Of a stretch of DNA of 8,173 bases, positions 1 through 6,766 are shown one piece after another. The position numbers and the translations under genes were made by a program. Numbering within the stretch: the stretch's first letter is position 1; each line of letters begins with the position of its first letter. The notes under the pieces are model-generated. The model did no database searches. It was given only the letters and a program-made list of their open reading frames with translations, and had not been told where the DNA came from. Source of the DNA: an uncultured Collinsella sp. (lineage in GTDB: Bacteria; Actinomycetota; Coriobacteriia; Coriobacteriales; Coriobacteriaceae); contig CATZKS010000097.1 of NCBI GenBank assembly GCA_958421035.1, forward strand, positions 1 to 8,173. Direction: 5' to 3'.

Positions 1-12
1 ATGCGAACCTCC

Positions 13-38
13 AGTCCGGACCGCCCCGCGGTCCAACT
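13..38 (+). other. Short GC-rich hairpin near the window edge, possible weak terminator
   Basis: GGACCGC at 18-24 pairs perfectly with GCGGTCC at 28-34 around a CCC loop; AGT at 13-15 and ACT at 36-38 could add an outer helix. On the plus strand it is followed by AACTTTCTGT, a poor T-tract. It could terminate a gene entering from the left on the plus strand, converging on this operon, but that gene would lie outside the window. It could also be part of the neighbouring repeat region. Confidence 0.35.
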
Positions 39-55
39 TTCTGTCCGCACCCCCT

Positions 56-235
56 CCCACTCTGAAGCGAAATTCTGGGACGCAGTTTCCGGTTGAGGGC
101 CGATCCGGAAACTGCGTCCCACTCCGGGACTGGATTCCGGGACGTAGTTTCCGCCGAGGGCTCCAAAGGGAAAACGCATCCCATTCTGAGCGCCAAATCC
201 GGGACGCAGTTTCCGTATGCGGAGGCGCTCCAAAC
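56..235. repeat. Degenerate tandem repeat, 62-bp period, about 2.5 units
   Basis: The 15-mer GGGACGCAGTTTCCG occurs at 77-91 and 201-215, and with one change (T for C) at 139-153. The spacing is exactly 62 bases both times. Sequence just before each copy is also related: CCCAYTCYG-like at 56-64, 118-126 and 180-188, then an AAATCC/GATTCC-like end. After the core, GAGGG-CTCCAAA at 157-167 is echoed by GAGGCGCTCCAAA at 222-234. The third unit loses similarity where the terminator begins. No coding signal is seen here. The unit may be a REP-like intergenic element; I cannot name a family. Confidence 0.8.
77..120. repeat. Perfect 16-bp inverted repeat within the first tandem unit
   Basis: Positions 77-92 and 105-120 are exact reverse complements, with a 12-nt spacer. 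The RNA or single-stranded DNA would form a strong stem-loop. The second unit has the same design in a decayed form (139-153 with 168-182, 11 of 15 bases matching). No T-run follows on either strand, so it does not read as a normal terminator. Confidence 0.85.
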
Positions 236-267
236 AAAAGGCCCCGGCTCGCGATGGAGCCGGGGCC
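231..267 (-). terminator. Intrinsic terminator of the four-gene operon
   Basis: On the minus strand, a perfect 11-bp GC-rich stem (positions 267-257 pairing with 250-240) closes a 6-nt loop and is followed at once by TTTTGTTTG. This is the standard form of a Rho-independent terminator. It lies about 70 bases after the hydroxylase stop codon, so it should end the transcript of the operon. On the plus strand the downstream flank is not T-rich, so it should act in one direction only. Confidence 0.9.
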
Positions 268-336
268 AAAGGCGCAGCATATGCAGTTGATGTTGAGCGC
301 GAACAGCTCGTCAGCAATGGCTGTCCGCGCCCTACC
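268..336 (-). other. Short 3' untranslated region of the operon
   Basis: This spans from the hydroxylase stop codon to the terminator stem. I see no reading frame with a ribosome site and no RNA gene. GCATATGC at 277-284 is a small palindrome of no clear meaning. Confidence 0.5.
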
Positions 337-3114
337 CTACCCGCGGTTGCGGACGCGGCTGTAGGGCGTATCCACCATGGGCAGATTTGGACGCAGCTTG
401 CCGTCAAACGTGCGGTAGGCGTTCTGTACGGCGGGCGCCGTGGGGATCGTTGCGATCTCGCCGATGCCCTTGCCGCCGTATGCCACGGGCAGCAGTTCGT
501 CCTTCTCCACGTAGATGGCGTGGATATCCGGAATCTCGGGCGCGCGGAACAACCCGAGCGTGCCGTACCTTGCCTGGGGCACGCAGTCCTTGAGCGGCCA
601 GTCCTCGGTAAGCGCATAGCCCATACCCATGAGCACGCCGCCTTCGATCTGACCCTGGATGGAGATGGGGTTGACCACCTTGCCGGAATCGTGCGCAGCA
701 TAGACCTCGCTCACGCGGCCGTCATCGTCCAAAATGACCACATGCGTGGCAAAGCCGTAGCAGATGTGGCTCTTGGGGTTGGGAACATCCGCACCCAGCT
801 TGTCGGTCGGCTCCAAGTACACGTAGCCAAACTCGCATCCCTCGAGTGCCTTGATGGCGGCCGCGGGATCCTGAGGATGCATACCCTGACCAGCGACGAG
901 CTCCTGCGTGTGCAGCTGATAGGCGCGACCGTCGTCGTACTCAATCTTGACGCCGTCGCCATGTGCATTCACGGGAGCGGCGGGCGCAGACTTGCCGGCC
1001 TCGATGTCAAGCATGGCATCGCGCAGCAGGAAGGCGGCACCGCGCACGGCCTCGCCGGTCACGACCGTCTGACGCGAGCCAGACGTGGTGCCGGAGTCGG
1101 GAGCGTTCTCGGTGGAGCACTCGCCGTTGGCAATGCAGCGAAGCGGCAGACCGCAGGCCTCGGCAACGTCCTGCAAAAAGACGGTGTTGCAGCCCTGGCC
1201 GATGTCGGACGTGGCGGCATAGACCACGGCCACGCCGTTCTCGACGCGAATCTTGCAGCGGCCGGCGTCGGGCAGGCCAACGCCCACGCCAGCGTTCTTC
1301 ATAGCGCAGGCAATGCCGGCGTGGCCGGGATGCGCGTAGTAGGCATCCTTGACCTCGAGCAGTGTCTCCTTAAGCGCCGTGGAGCAGTCGGCAATCTGGC
1401 CGTTGGGCAAAACCTCGCCCGGCTCGATGGCGTTACGGTAGCGGATCTCCCACGGATCCAGGCCGACCTTCTCTGCCAGCAAGTCGATCAGACTCTCGAG
1501 CGCAAACTCGGACTGGCAAACGCCAAAGCCGCGGTACGCGCCGGCGGGCGGGTTGTTGGTGTAGTAGCCAAAACCGCGAATGTCGGTGTTCTGGTACTTG
1601 TAGGGGCCGACGGCATGCGTGCAGGCGCGCTCGAGCACCGGGCCGCACAGCGACGCGTAGGCGCCGGTATCAAAGTTGATCTCGCAATCCAGACCGGTAA
1701 AGTTGCCCTCGGCGTCGCAACCCAGTGTAAAGGTACCGTCCATGGCATGGCGCTTGGGATGGAACGCGAGTGACTCGGCACGCGTGAGCTTGCACTTCAC
1801 AGGACGCTGGAACTTATAGGCGGCGAGCGCGGCCAGATGCTGAATGGACACGTCCTCCTTGCCGCCAAAGCCGCCACCCACGAGCATGGTCTCTACAACC
1901 ACACGCTCGGGCTCGTTGTCCCAGCCAAACATGTGGGCGCACTCTTTGCGCGTATCGTAGGCACCCTGGTCGGTCGACTGCACCTTGACGCCGTTCTTGT
2001 ACGGGAAGGCGACGGCGCACTCGGGCTCCAAGAAGGCATGCTCGGTAAAGGGCGTGGTAAAGCGCTGCGTCACGGTGAATGCGCTTTCGGCCAGCGCCTT
2101 GGCGGCGTCGCCGCGCGTCACATGACGGCTCTGGCACACGTTGTCCTTGAGCTCCACCGTGTTGCCAAAGGCAAAGAAGCTGTCGTGCAGACGCGGGGCG
2201 TCGGCGGCCCTGGCCTCGACAATGTTGCGCACGGGCTCCAGAGGCTCGTAATCGATCTTGACGAGCTTCTTGGCCTTCTCGAGCGTCGCCTCGTCCTCGG
2301 CGACCACCAACACGATGGCGTCACCCACGCAGCGGGTGATATCGCCCTGGGCGATCATGACGTCCCAGTCCTGAATAAGGTGGCCGACCTGGTTGACCGG
2401 CACGTCCTCGGCGCGCAGGATGCCCACCACACCGGGCAGGGCCTCGGCCTTGGAGGTGTCGATGGAGAGCACACGGGCGCGCGGATACTTGGAGCGCACG
2501 GCGCTGGCATAGGTCAGGCCCGGCTGATCAAGCTCGTCGATATCATCGGGGTACTTGCCCTCACCGAGCACCTTCTTGCGCACGTCGATACGGAAGGCGC
2601 GCTTGCCCACGCCGTAGTCATCGCCGCGCTCCAGGTCCTCGTCGATCTGCTTTTCGCCACGGAGCACCGCAGCGGCCAGCGAGATGCCCTCGATAATCTT
2701 TTTGTAGCCGGTGCAGCGGCAGACGTTGCCGCGGATGGCGTACTTGATCTGCTCCTCGGTGGGCTCGGGATCCTCGGCGATGAGCGCCGCGCCCGCCATG
2801 ACCATGCCGGGGATGCAAAAACCGCACTGCACGGCGCCCACGGCGCCAAAGGCGTACACAAAGGCCTCGCGCACGTCCTCGGGCAGGCCCTCGACGGTCA
2901 CGATGTTGCGGCCGGCGGCAAGAGCGGTGGTCAGCACGCACGCCTTGACGGCCGCACCGTCCACATGGATGGTGCAGGTACCGCAGGCGCCCTCGGAGCA
3001 GCCGTCCTTGGCGGAGTGAATGTGCAGGTCGTCGCGCAGATAGCGCAGCAGCGGCTTGTTCTGAGTCGTCGTGCGCTCGACGCCGTTAACGGTAAAAGTG
3101 AATTCCTGTGCCAT
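337..3114 (-). CDS. xdhD: Selenium-dependent xanthine dehydrogenase / XdhD-like molybdenum hydroxylase, fused [2Fe-2S] and Mo domains
   Basis: A 925-residue cytoplasmic xanthine-oxidase-family enzyme. It would hydroxylate (or, in reverse, dehydroxylate) a purine-like ring at a molybdopterin centre. Residues 1-80 are a plant-type [2Fe-2S] domain (Cys39, 44, 47, 59). Residues 85-150 hold the second [2Fe-2S] cluster (Cys97, 100, 132, 134). The remainder is the molybdenum domain: STDQG 380-384, GGGFGGKE 413-420, AYRGFG 526-531, DIGQG 637-641 and GKGIGE 881-886, where Glu886 matches the catalytic Glu1261 of bovine xanthine oxidase. Glu420 and Arg513 match bovine Glu802 and Arg880, which favours a purine over an aldehyde substrate. 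There is no FAD domain in the chain or subunit nearby. In this family selenium is a labile ligand at the molybdenum, not selenocysteine, so no UGA codon is expected. Start: AAGGGA six bases upstream, directly after the preceding stop. It is the last gene of the operon. Orthology to E. coli XdhD (956 residues) rests on neighbours and fusion layout; the Gram-positive selenium-dependent branch fits equally well. Confidence 0.9.
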   Translation of the reverse strand: MAQEFTFTVNGVERTTTQNKPLLRYLRDDLHIHSAKDGCSEGACGTCTIHVDGAAVKACVLTTALAAGRNIVTVEGLPEDVREAFVYAFGAVGAVQCGFCIPGMVMAGAALIAEDPEPTEEQIKYAIRGNVCRCTGYKKIIEGISLAAAVLRGEKQIDEDLERGDDYGVGKRAFRIDVRKKVLGEGKYPDDIDELDQPGLTYASAVRSKYPRARVLSIDTSKAEALPGVVGILRAEDVPVNQVGHLIQDWDVMIAQGDITRCVGDAIVLVVAEDEATLEKAKKLVKIDYEPLEPVRNIVEARAADAPRLHDSFFAFGNTVELKDNVCQSRHVTRGDAAKALAESAFTVTQRFTTPFTEHAFLEPECAVAFPYKNGVKVQSTDQGAYDTRKECAHMFGWDNEPERVVVETMLVGGGFGGKEDVSIQHLAALAAYKFQRPVKCKLTRAESLAFHPKRHAMDGTFTLGCDAEGNFTGLDCEINFDTGAYASLCGPVLERACTHAVGPYKYQNTDIRGFGYYTNNPPAGAYRGFGVCQSEFALESLIDLLAEKVGLDPWEIRYRNAIEPGEVLPNGQIADCSTALKETLLEVKDAYYAHPGHAGIACAMKNAGVGVGLPDAGRCKIRVENGVAVVYAATSDIGQGCNTVFLQDVAEACGLPLRCIANGECSTENAPDSGTTSGSRQTVVTGEAVRGAAFLLRDAMLDIEAGKSAPAAPVNAHGDGVKIEYDDGRAYQLHTQELVAGQGMHPQDPAAAIKALEGCEFGYVYLEPTDKLGADVPNPKSHICYGFATHVVILDDDGRVSEVYAAHDSGKVVNPISIQGQIEGGVLMGMGYALTEDWPLKDCVPQARYGTLGLFRAPEIPDIHAIYVEKDELLPVAYGGKGIGEIATIPTAPAVQNAYRTFDGKLRPNLPMVDTPYSRVRNRG

Positions 3115-3120
3115 GGTGAT

Positions 3121-3126
3121 TCCCTT
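3121..3126 (-). promoter_or_regulatory. Ribosome binding site of the molybdenum hydroxylase gene
   Basis: The minus strand reads AAGGGA directly after the polyferredoxin stop codon and six bases before the ATG at 3114. A ribosome finishing the upstream gene would already cover this site, which suggests coupled translation and matched amounts of the two proteins. Confidence 0.75.
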
Positions 3127-3606
3127 CTACACGCCAGCGGCGATGCCGGTGCGGTCGTGGATGGCGCCATGAGGGCAGACGACGGCGCACATGCCGCACG
3201 ACAGGCAGTCCACGCCGTCGATATGGGCGCAGTTGTCCTCGATGCGGATAGCGCCGGCAGGGCACTTTTTGGCGCACATACCGCAACCGATGCAGCTCGT
3301 GTCGCAGATCTTGCGCGCAATGGCGCCCTTATCGGTGTTGTTGCAGCGCACCAGAATGTTCTGGTAGCCGGGAACAAAGGCGATCACGCGCTGCGGGCAC
3401 GCCATGCCGCACAGGCCACAGCCCGTGCACTTGGAGCGGTCCACGCGGGCGACGCCGTCGACCAGCGCAATGGCACCGTGGGGGCAGGCTGTGACGCAGG
3501 CGCCACAGCCAATGCAGCCTTCGCTGCAGCGGGCGTCGCCGCCTGCGGAGGCGCAACCGCTTCCGCAGGCAACGTAGGCCACATTATGTTGAATGGATTT
3601 GGCCAT
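3127..3606 (-). CDS. RnfB-like polyferredoxin with four [4Fe-4S] motifs
   Basis: A 159-residue soluble electron carrier. Four classic CxxCxxCxxxCP motifs are visible: Cys31/34/37/41, Cys60/63/66/70, Cys105/108/111/115 and Cys134/137/140/144, enough for four [4Fe-4S] clusters. Extra cysteines are at 14, 18, 27, 88, 101 and 126. The order of landmarks (VAYVAC at 9-14, KCTGCG at 59-64, ILVRCNNTDKG at 84-94, CDTSCIGCGMC at 101-111, a closing ferredoxin motif at 134-146) resembles the cytoplasmic C-terminal part of RnfB. The RnfB membrane anchor and N-terminal Fe-S domain are absent, and there is no hydrophobic segment. The gene sits 11 bases after ygfK and 12 before the hydroxylase gene, so translation is probably coupled. 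Its ribosome site is modest (GGCGAG overlapping the ygfK stop). I infer that it carries electrons between the hydroxylase and YgfK. Annotation pipelines would probably call it just '4Fe-4S binding protein'. Confidence 0.9.
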   Translation of the reverse strand: MAKSIQHNVAYVACGSGCASAGGDARCSEGCIGCGACVTACPHGAIALVDGVARVDRSKCTGCGLCGMACPQRVIAFVPGYQNILVRCNNTDKGAIARKICDTSCIGCGMCAKKCPAGAIRIEDNCAHIDGVDCLSCGMCAVVCPHGAIHDRTGIAAGV

Positions 3607-3617
3607 AAGAGACTCGC

Positions 3618-6617
3618 CTATTTCTTAAGAAGGTACGAATAGTTGTCGCGCACGGCCCTGATGGTCAGGCGGACGGCCTCGGGAAGACCGGTGTTGACGG
3701 CATCGACCGAGACGGTGCGGACCGTGCCGGCGACGCGGACCTTAAAGTGGTCCTCGCCCACGGCCAGGAAGCCCTCGTTCTCGGAGTTCTCCATGTCCTC
3801 CTCGCTCCAGAACAGGGTGAGCTTGTCCTTGTAGGGACGACCCTCCTGATAGGGGCAGAACACGGCACAGTTACCGCACTCGTTGCACATGCCGTCGACA
3901 TGGACGACCTGATGCTTGGCCAGGCCCGGCACCTTAATTGCCACGTTGGCGCGGTTGGGGCACACGTCGCAGCAGACCTCGCACACCGAGCCGCAGCCCA
4001 GGCAGCGGGTCTTGGTGCAGTTGCGCTTGTCGCGGCACAGCGACCCCTTGCGCTCGTAGCAGGTGTCCTCGCGGCCGGCCTGCTCGTTGCAGTCGGCGTA
4101 CTTGTTAAAGTCCACGCCGGCGATGGCACGGGCGACCTCGGCGGCGTCGGCGATGGCCTCGACCACGGTGGCAGGACCGCGGCGGCAGTCGCCCGCAGCC
4201 CAGACGCCCTCGACGCCGGTGGAGGTGGCGGCAAGGCGGCCGCGACGGTCGTGCTCAACGCCCGCGGCATCGTACAGGCTGGCATCGATGCCCTCGCCCA
4301 CGGCGCAGATCACCGTGGTGGCGGGAAGCTCGACGGTCTCGCCCGTAGCGACGGGGCTACGACGGCCGCTTGCATCCGGCTCGCCAAGCTCCATAACATC
4401 GCAGGTCAGCACAGCGCCGTTGAGCGCCTTAGGCGCCAGCAACTCGCAGAACTCAACGCCGTCGGCAAGAGCAAGATCGAGCTCCTCCTCGTCGGCGGGC
4501 ATCTGCTTCTTGGTGCGGCGATACACCAGGCGCACGTTCTTCACACCAGCCAGGCGCTTAGCCACGCGGGCCGCGTCCATGGCGGTGTTGCCGGCGCCAA
4601 TGACTACGACGTCCTCGCCCAGCTCGAGCTTCTCGCCCTTCTTGGCGGCCTCGAGGAACTCCAGCACGTCAAGCTCGGCACCCTCGCCCAGGCCTGCAGA
4701 GCCAGGCATCCAGGCACCGGTGGCCACGACCACGTCGGTAAAGCCCTGGGCCTTGAGATCGTCGATGGACTCCACGCGGGCGTTGAGCTGCACCTTGGCG
4801 CCAAAGGCCAGGCAGAGCTCTGCGTCGTGGGAGATATCGTCGCTCGCAATGCGGAACTCAGGAATCACGTGACGGACCACGCCGCCGAGCGAATCGCGAG
4901 CCTCAAAGATGGTGACGGGCACGCCGGCGCGCGTCAGGAAGAACGCCGTCGCCAGGCCGGCCGGGCCGCCGCCGATAACGGCAACGTTGCGCTCGCCGTC
5001 GTTTGCGATGGCCTGGGCGCGTAGCTTGGGCAGCACGGCGGTCATGGCCTCGCGGGCGGCCTTGAGCTTGCTGGCGCGGATCTGGGCGCCCTCGGGCTCG
5101 TAGAACGCACGCTCGCAGGCACGGCCGCAGGGATGCGGGCAGATGGTGCCGGTAATGAACGGCAGGGCGTTGCGCTCGATGATGATGTTGAGTGCGTCCT
5201 CGTAGCGGCCCTCGTCAACGGCCGCCAGGTAGGCGGGAATATCCTGCTGGATGGGGCAGCTCGTGCGGCACGGCGTGGTAAAGCAGTCGGAAAGCGGGCT
5301 CTTGCCGGCGACCTTGCGGTCGGGCAGCGGGCGCAGCGGCTTCTTGTAGAGCGGGTTGGTGAGTGAGTCGGTCTGGATCGCAGTCACAGCCTCGAGAGAG
5401 ACGCCCGCGAACGGCTTGCCATCCAGGTCGGTAAACTCGCCGGCCATCTGGCTAAAGCGCTCGTAGCCACCAGGCTTGAGCACGTCGGTCGCCAGGGTGA
5501 CGGGCCAAATGCCGGCATCGTACAGGGCGCGGATGTTGTAGACCGTGGCACCGCCGGAGTAGCTGATGCGCAGCTTGCCATCGAACTGCTCGGTAATGCG
5601 ACGGGCGGCCTCGATGGTCAGCGAGAACAGCGAACGGCCCGACATGTACATCTCGGTGGAGGGCAGCTCGTTCCTCGTCACGTCGACGGGGAACGTGTTG
5701 GTCAGCTTGACGCCAAACTCCAGGCCGCGCTCAGCGCACAGGGCAATCAGGCGCTCGAACATAGGCACGGCGTCGGCCCATTGCAGGTCCTCGCGGAAGT
5801 GCGTATCGTCGAAGACGATGTAGTCAAAGCCCAGCTCGTTGAGGCGCTGACGTGCAAACTCATAGCCCAACAGCGTGGGGTTGCACTTGATGTAGGTGTT
5901 GAGGCCCTTCTCGGTGATCAGATAGGTCGCGATGCGCTCGATCTCCGCCGGCGGGCAGCCGTGCAGGGTAGACTCGGTGATGGAGTTGGAGACGCGTGCC
6001 GGGATGGACTCGACAAACGCGGCGTCGACATGCTCAAACTTGTCCAGGTTGGCGAGCGCCCATGCGCGGCACTCGTTCCAGACGTCGGAGCCGCTGGCGT
6101 CCTTCATGCCCTCGATGTAGGCGTCGACCTTGGGGCTCTTAATGCCCTCCAGGTCATAGCCCACGGACATGTTGAAGACAAAGCCGTCCGGGCTGCCCAG
6201 GCCGTACTCGCGAGCGATCAGGTGGCAGGCAAACCATGCCTTCACGTACTCGGCAAAAGCCTGCGGAACCTCGAGCTCGGTCGACCACTCGCAGTTGTAG
6301 CACTCGTCCTGCGCCACAATGCAGGGCTTGTTGACGCACTTGGAGAGCTCCTCGCCGTCCATAACCTGAACGGTCTTGAGCTCAAAGAAGCGGGAACCGG
6401 CCACGTAGGATGCCACGATGTTCTGGGCCAGCTGCGTGTTGGGACCGGCGGCCGGGCCAAACGGAGTCTCGATGCGCTCGTCAAAAATGGGAAGCGCACC
6501 CTCCTGGTTGGTCGTGACCATCTTGCGCACGCCAAAGACGGCGCCCTGAGTCTTGTGCTCCTCGATGATCCAGTTCATCAGCTGCGAAAACGGGATCGGC
6601 CTCATGATGTCGCTCAT
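3618..6617 (-). CDS. ygfK: YgfK-type FAD/iron-sulfur oxidoreductase (annotated elsewhere as putative selenate reductase subunit)
   Basis: A 999-residue soluble multidomain oxidoreductase; E. coli YgfK is about 1030. Residues 200-395 look like a dihydroorotate-dehydrogenase-type barrel, with LHGCPP at 218-223, VKLTNTFPV at 303-311 and SGGATVYN at 354-361. Residues 440-520 form a GltD/dihydropyrimidine-dehydrogenase-type Fe-S domain (Cys445, 450, 454, 493, 497, 501). An FAD site follows: GGGPAG 549-554, Glu572, and the second FAD motif AAGD at 807-810. The NAD(P)H fold carries GAGNTAMD at 674-681 and YRR at 699-701. The C-terminal ferredoxin-like region has Cys872, 875, 879, 882/883, 886 and Cys911, 914, 917, 921, with further cysteines at 843, 853, 861 and 867. 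Start: AGAGGAG lies six bases before the ATG at 6617. Extending to the ATG at 6740 adds 41 Arg/Pro-rich residues from the intergenic gap, which I reject. It is 11 bases from the polyferredoxin gene. Its parts match dihydropyrimidine dehydrogenase in a different order, so NAD(P)H-linked reduction or oxidation of a purine-type ring is plausible. Selenate reduction is a historical label that nothing in the sequence supports. Confidence 0.9.
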   Translation of the reverse strand: MSDIMRPIPFSQLMNWIIEEHKTQGAVFGVRKMVTTNQEGALPIFDERIETPFGPAAGPNTQLAQNIVASYVAGSRFFELKTVQVMDGEELSKCVNKPCIVAQDECYNCEWSTELEVPQAFAEYVKAWFACHLIAREYGLGSPDGFVFNMSVGYDLEGIKSPKVDAYIEGMKDASGSDVWNECRAWALANLDKFEHVDAAFVESIPARVSNSITESTLHGCPPAEIERIATYLITEKGLNTYIKCNPTLLGYEFARQRLNELGFDYIVFDDTHFREDLQWADAVPMFERLIALCAERGLEFGVKLTNTFPVDVTRNELPSTEMYMSGRSLFSLTIEAARRITEQFDGKLRISYSGGATVYNIRALYDAGIWPVTLATDVLKPGGYERFSQMAGEFTDLDGKPFAGVSLEAVTAIQTDSLTNPLYKKPLRPLPDRKVAGKSPLSDCFTTPCRTSCPIQQDIPAYLAAVDEGRYEDALNIIIERNALPFITGTICPHPCGRACERAFYEPEGAQIRASKLKAAREAMTAVLPKLRAQAIANDGERNVAVIGGGPAGLATAFFLTRAGVPVTIFEARDSLGGVVRHVIPEFRIASDDISHDAELCLAFGAKVQLNARVESIDDLKAQGFTDVVVATGAWMPGSAGLGEGAELDVLEFLEAAKKGEKLELGEDVVVIGAGNTAMDAARVAKRLAGVKNVRLVYRRTKKQMPADEEELDLALADGVEFCELLAPKALNGAVLTCDVMELGEPDASGRRSPVATGETVELPATTVICAVGEGIDASLYDAAGVEHDRRGRLAATSTGVEGVWAAGDCRRGPATVVEAIADAAEVARAIAGVDFNKYADCNEQAGREDTCYERKGSLCRDKRNCTKTRCLGCGSVCEVCCDVCPNRANVAIKVPGLAKHQVVHVDGMCNECGNCAVFCPYQEGRPYKDKLTLFWSEEDMENSENEGFLAVGEDHFKVRVAGTVRTVSVDAVNTGLPEAVRLTIRAVRDNYSYLLKK

Positions 6618-6623
6618 AATGAG

Positions 6624-6630
6624 CTCCTCT
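6624..6630 (-). promoter_or_regulatory. Ribosome binding site that fixes the ygfK start
   Basis: The minus strand reads AGAGGAG here, six bases before the ATG at 6617. It decides against the longer in-frame start at 6740, whose extra residues have low-complexity, intergenic-like composition. Confidence 0.85.
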
Positions 6631-6715
6631 CTGTAACGCCCGGCGAGACCGCGCGGCGGGCGCAAATACGGTGTAGCGCTAGCACAGCGCCGGCGACCCC
6701 GCGGAGGCCGCCTAT

Positions 6716-6751
6716 ACGCGCGTCGAACGCGGCGAAACATCCGACGCGCGT
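6716..6751 (-). other. Hairpin between ssnA and ygfK
   Basis: ACGCGCGTCG at 6716-6725 and CGACGCGCGT at 6742-6751 are exact reverse complements around a 16-nt spacer. It begins 15 bases after the ssnA stop codon. There is no T-tract on either strand, so a normal intrinsic terminator is unlikely. It could protect the 3' end of an ssnA message, mark a processing site, or pause polymerase. The rest of the 149-bp gap holds the palindrome TAGCGCTA at 6674-6681 and two similar CGGCGA-CCGCG stretches (6641-6656 and 6691-6707). I see no convincing promoter. Confidence 0.55.
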
Positions 6752-6766
6752 GAATCTACTTGTGAA

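Noticed and set aside
56..235. CRISPR array
   Set aside because: The spacing is regular, but the 'spacers' are themselves related to each other and contain inverted copies of the core. There are only three copies and no cas gene is present.
93..290. Small plus-strand frame of 65 codons across the repeats and terminator
   Set aside because: It is made of repeat and terminator sequence, with no ribosome site and no protein-like composition.
337..3114. In-frame UGA (selenocysteine) codon in the hydroxylase
   Set aside because: The frame is open through all expected motifs. In this family selenium is a labile cofactor on molybdenum, so no selenocysteine is needed.
217..3642. Long plus-strand reading frames opposite the hydroxylase and polyferredoxin genes (518 and 601 codons)
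   Set aside because: They mirror the codon pattern of the minus-strand genes in GC-rich DNA, have no recognisable domains, and their Ala/Gly/Val/His-rich products are typical of antisense shadows. The minus-strand products have complete family motifs.
3618..6617. Literal selenate reductase function of YgfK
   Set aside because: No molybdenum-reductase fold or Tat signal is present. The label comes from early context-based naming, and the visible domains are those of flavin/Fe-S ring oxidoreductases.
6641..6707. CGGCGA-CCGCG near-duplicate in the ssnA-ygfK gap as a regulatory direct repeat
   Set aside because: Short, imperfect and built from simple GC-rich words that are expected by chance at this base composition.
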